A stretch of DNA of 21,819 bases from a virus: positions 1 through 21,819 of the IMG/VR virus record IMGVR_UViG_3300021961_008141. One strand, written 5' to 3'. Made by a program: the position numbers and the translations under genes. The notes beneath the pieces were generated by a model that saw only the letters and a program-made list of their open reading frames with translations, did not search any database and had not been told where the DNA came from. Shown here piece by piece: positions 19,926-21,819 of the stretch (positions are counted from its first letter, which is position 1; the number at the start of each line of letters is the position of its first letter).

Positions 19926-20004
19926 ACATCATGAATCGGAATGTTTTTGTGTCAATGGTAAATCAAAAAAGAAAGCATCGCACAAAAAAGTAGTTAGGAA
20001 ATAG
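19885..20004 (+). CDS. His-rich small protein overlapping its neighbour
   Basis: A 39-residue ORF encodes MSDQTQHQHQQTHEHHESEC, then FCVNG and a Lys-rich end (KSKKKASHKKVVRK). Six His and two Cys (CFC) suggest metal binding, and the basic tail could bind nucleic acid or the acidic fibre protein. It overlaps the 96-residue gene by 41 nt and ends two bases before the next ATG. It fills an otherwise empty 80-nt gap, which supports it, although no strong ribosome-binding site is visible. Confidence 0.5.
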   Translation: MSDQTQHQHQQTHEHHESECFCVNGKSKKKASHKKVVRK

Positions 20005-20006
20005 TT

Positions 20007-21662
20007 ATGGCAGCGCCTACAATTAATGTAAATCTGACAACGATTGATGAAGCAGAAAATGATCCCGCAGCTTGGGAGAAGGTAGGTGCTGGTGGTCAGG
20101 TCACTGGTGACGGTGATATTTACATTCAAGATGGTGGCGGAACAACAAATTCTGAAGTTACCACAATTGGTGCCTCAGCAAATATTCTGATTATGTATGA
20201 TAATGGATCTACCATTACCTTTGGTACTCAAGACCACCTATATGCTTGGATTAACTTTACTGCTCCTGCAAAAGTAAACTCAACTGCTTTGGGTGGACAA
20301 AGAATTGCTTTTGGCGATGGTAGCACCACAATCGGCAATATGGCCCAATATTATGTTGGAGGCAATGAGGCAGAATATATTCCTGGTGGTTGGAGATGTG
20401 TTGTAGCATCTCCAAGTGTAACTCCACAAGCAGGATCTGCTGCTGCACCATATCAATCTTTTGGTGCTGGTGGATTTGGTGCAGAAAACGTTGGTAAAGA
20501 TAACTTCTTTATTGATGTTATTAGATATGGCAGAGGACTTCAAACTGTAGATGGTGATAGTACTAATCCTGGTACTATGAAATCATTTACTGATGTAAAT
20601 GACGCAATTGCAAATCAATATGGAGTAGTTAGAGAGCAAGGTTCTGGTGCGTCTGTTCAAGGCGAGGTTTCTATTGGACATACTGATGCAACATCAACTG
20701 ATACTTATTTCAGTGATTCTAACTATGCAATTTTCGTTCCAAATAAAAATCCACTATCAGGAAGTTCTTCATATGCAACATTAGATACTTTTACTGGAGT
20801 TAGAGTTTTAGGTTCTGCAACGACTGCAATATTTTCCAACTTCAGTTTTTCTAGCAATGACGATTATGATAAAGGGTATTTTAGTTGCCAAACTTCATAT
20901 CCATTTACTTATTCTGCCGCAGTTGCACCACTAGATGTTGACTTGGATGGATGTACGTTCAATAACTGGGGTCAAACGCAGTTATCACCAGGTACAACAG
21001 CATCTAATACAACTTGGATTGGTTGCGAACCAATCACACTTAATTCTGGAACATTAGATAACTGTACGGTTGAAACTGGTGTCGGTGGTACTTATGTTTT
21101 TGCAGGTACAACACCAGACAATATTTCCAATACTTCATTTATTGGAGGAGGAACTGGAGGCGGACATGGATTTGAGGTGACTGCGGGTGGAACATATAGT
21201 TTTGTTGGAAACAACTTCTTTGATTTTGGTGCAAATGGGACCGACGATGCAGCAGTTCATATTAATGGTACCGGAATTGCCGTCACCTTTAATATCTCTG
21301 GCGGCGGGGATGGAAGCTTCACTTACAAATTAACTGGAGTTGGTGCTACTGTAGACTTTGTTTCTTCCGTTACTGTTAACGTAACTGGACTTCCTGTAGC
21401 TCCGACTGGTAATGCGACAGAAATTGAAGTATTGGGTGCTGGAACTACCAATCAAATCGGTGTAAGGACGGAAAACCATCGAACATCTACATATACCTTT
21501 AGTCTATCTTCTGGAGAAAGCTTTGACTTGCGAATTTTAAATCTTGATTATGTTCCATTGTTTGTTTCCAATCAAACTGCCTCAACGGATCCAACAAACG
21601 TTCCTGTTGACTTGAAATTGGACAGAGTATATGATGACGATACTCCACCTACAGGCGAATAA
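20007..21662 (+). CDS. Beta-helix-like virion protein
   Basis: This 551-residue Gly/Ser/Thr/Asn-rich protein has no signal peptide. Residues 308-430 show rung-like beta repeats (LDGCTFNNWG, SNTTWIGCEP, TLDNCTVET, ISNTSFIGGG), suggesting a parallel beta-helix as in tailspikes and appendage proteins. The N-terminal region (1-130) would join it to the particle. The C-terminus (about 495-551) is a small beta domain with YTFSLSSGESFDLRI and an acidic end. An AGGA lies just before ATG 20007. It is likely an appendage or capsid-decoration protein made late. Confidence 0.65.
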   Translation: MAAPTINVNLTTIDEAENDPAAWEKVGAGGQVTGDGDIYIQDGGGTTNSEVTTIGASANILIMYDNGSTITFGTQDHLYAWINFTAPAKVNSTALGGQRIAFGDGSTTIGNMAQYYVGGNEAEYIPGGWRCVVASPSVTPQAGSAAAPYQSFGAGGFGAENVGKDNFFIDVIRYGRGLQTVDGDSTNPGTMKSFTDVNDAIANQYGVVREQGSGASVQGEVSIGHTDATSTDTYFSDSNYAIFVPNKNPLSGSSSYATLDTFTGVRVLGSATTAIFSNFSFSSNDDYDKGYFSCQTSYPFTYSAAVAPLDVDLDGCTFNNWGQTQLSPGTTASNTTWIGCEPITLNSGTLDNCTVETGVGGTYVFAGTTPDNISNTSFIGGGTGGGHGFEVTAGGTYSFVGNNFFDFGANGTDDAAVHINGTGIAVTFNISGGGDGSFTYKLTGVGATVDFVSSVTVNVTGLPVAPTGNATEIEVLGAGTTNQIGVRTENHRTSTYTFSLSSGESFDLRILNLDYVPLFVSNQTASTDPTNVPVDLKLDRVYDDDTPPTGE

Positions 21663-21672
21663 TAATTATAAT

Positions 21673-21680
21673 TATAAATA
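21673..21680 (+). promoter_or_regulatory. T4-type late promoter, exact TATAAATA
   Basis: TATAAATA lies 39 nt before the ATG at 21720 and after the stop of the preceding virion gene. The exact T4 late consensus supports late expression of the downstream gene. Confidence 0.7.
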
Positions 21681-21719
21681 TAATTAAGGTAATCAAAAAG
21701 TAATTTATTTTTATAGGCA

Positions 21720-21819
21720 ATGGCAAAAATTACAGACCCGGATAATCTATTTTATTCCGAATACACTTATACAAGTGCTATAGATCCTACCATTGCTTTA
21801 GATGGTGGTCCAGCCAATA
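21720..21819 (+). CDS. Start of another virion structural gene (partial)
   Basis: The first 33 codons encode MAKITDPDNLFYSEYTYTSA... and run off the window. The position after a late promoter and beside fibre-like genes suggests a structural protein. A possible AGG lies just before the ATG. Nothing more can be said from this fragment. Confidence 0.6.
   Translation, partial: MAKITDPDNLFYSEYTYTSAIDPTIALDGGPAN

Overview
The window looks like a segment of a T4-like marine cyanophage (a myovirus infecting Synechococcus or Prochlorococcus). The evidence is all-forward, tightly packed genes; phage-style tRNA genes; a cyanobacterial-type [2Fe-2S] ferredoxin; many tiny genes resembling the small conserved unknowns of these phages; T4-type late promoter sequences (TATAAATA and variants) ahead of fibre-like virion genes; and a long surface-sugar gene cluster. 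This identification rests on reading by eye and was not tested by a database search.

Layout. (1) 1-3547: small-gene and tRNA region. It holds tRNA-Gly(UCC), tRNA-Ser(UGA), tRNA-Pro(UGG), a degenerate tRNA-Val-like cloverleaf at 901-973, a secreted beta-barrel-like protein, and about fourteen short genes, several of them single-span membrane peptides. Two sigma-70-like promoters (7-35 and 2894-2922) carry inverted repeats in their spacers. (2) 3548-3766: about 220 bases with no convincing gene but many local hairpins, ending in a rho-independent terminator. It is probably a structured RNA or leader. (3) 3792-17100: eighteen co-directional genes with junctions from a 13-nt overlap to a 9-nt gap, effectively one operon. 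It encodes six glycosyltransferases of several folds, four methyltransferases, two extended-SDR nucleotide-sugar enzymes, a compact UDP-sugar-dehydrogenase-like protein, one unknown, and a heptose module: HddA-like kinase, GmhA-like isomerase, and a HAD phosphatase fused to a nucleotidyltransferase. (4) 17101-17765: a terminator, ferredoxin, a tiny membrane peptide, another terminator and a small conserved gene. (5) 17766-21819: late virion genes, comprising a 600-residue coiled-coil fibre-like protein with a 27-residue repeat, a 96-residue protein, a His-rich small ORF, a 551-residue beta-helix-like protein, and the start of another structural gene.

How the genes may work together. The heptose module could convert sedoheptulose 7-phosphate to an NDP-heptose. 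The SDR and dehydrogenase enzymes could tailor nucleotide sugars, and the glycosyltransferases and methyltransferases could build and cap an oligosaccharide. Because the cluster lies directly before fibre genes, the glycan may decorate virion proteins; the alternative is remodelling of the host envelope. The most unusual points are the hybrid heptose pathway with its fused enzyme, the tRNA-Val-like relic, the structured non-coding block ahead of the operon, and hairpins on both sides of each canonical tRNA.
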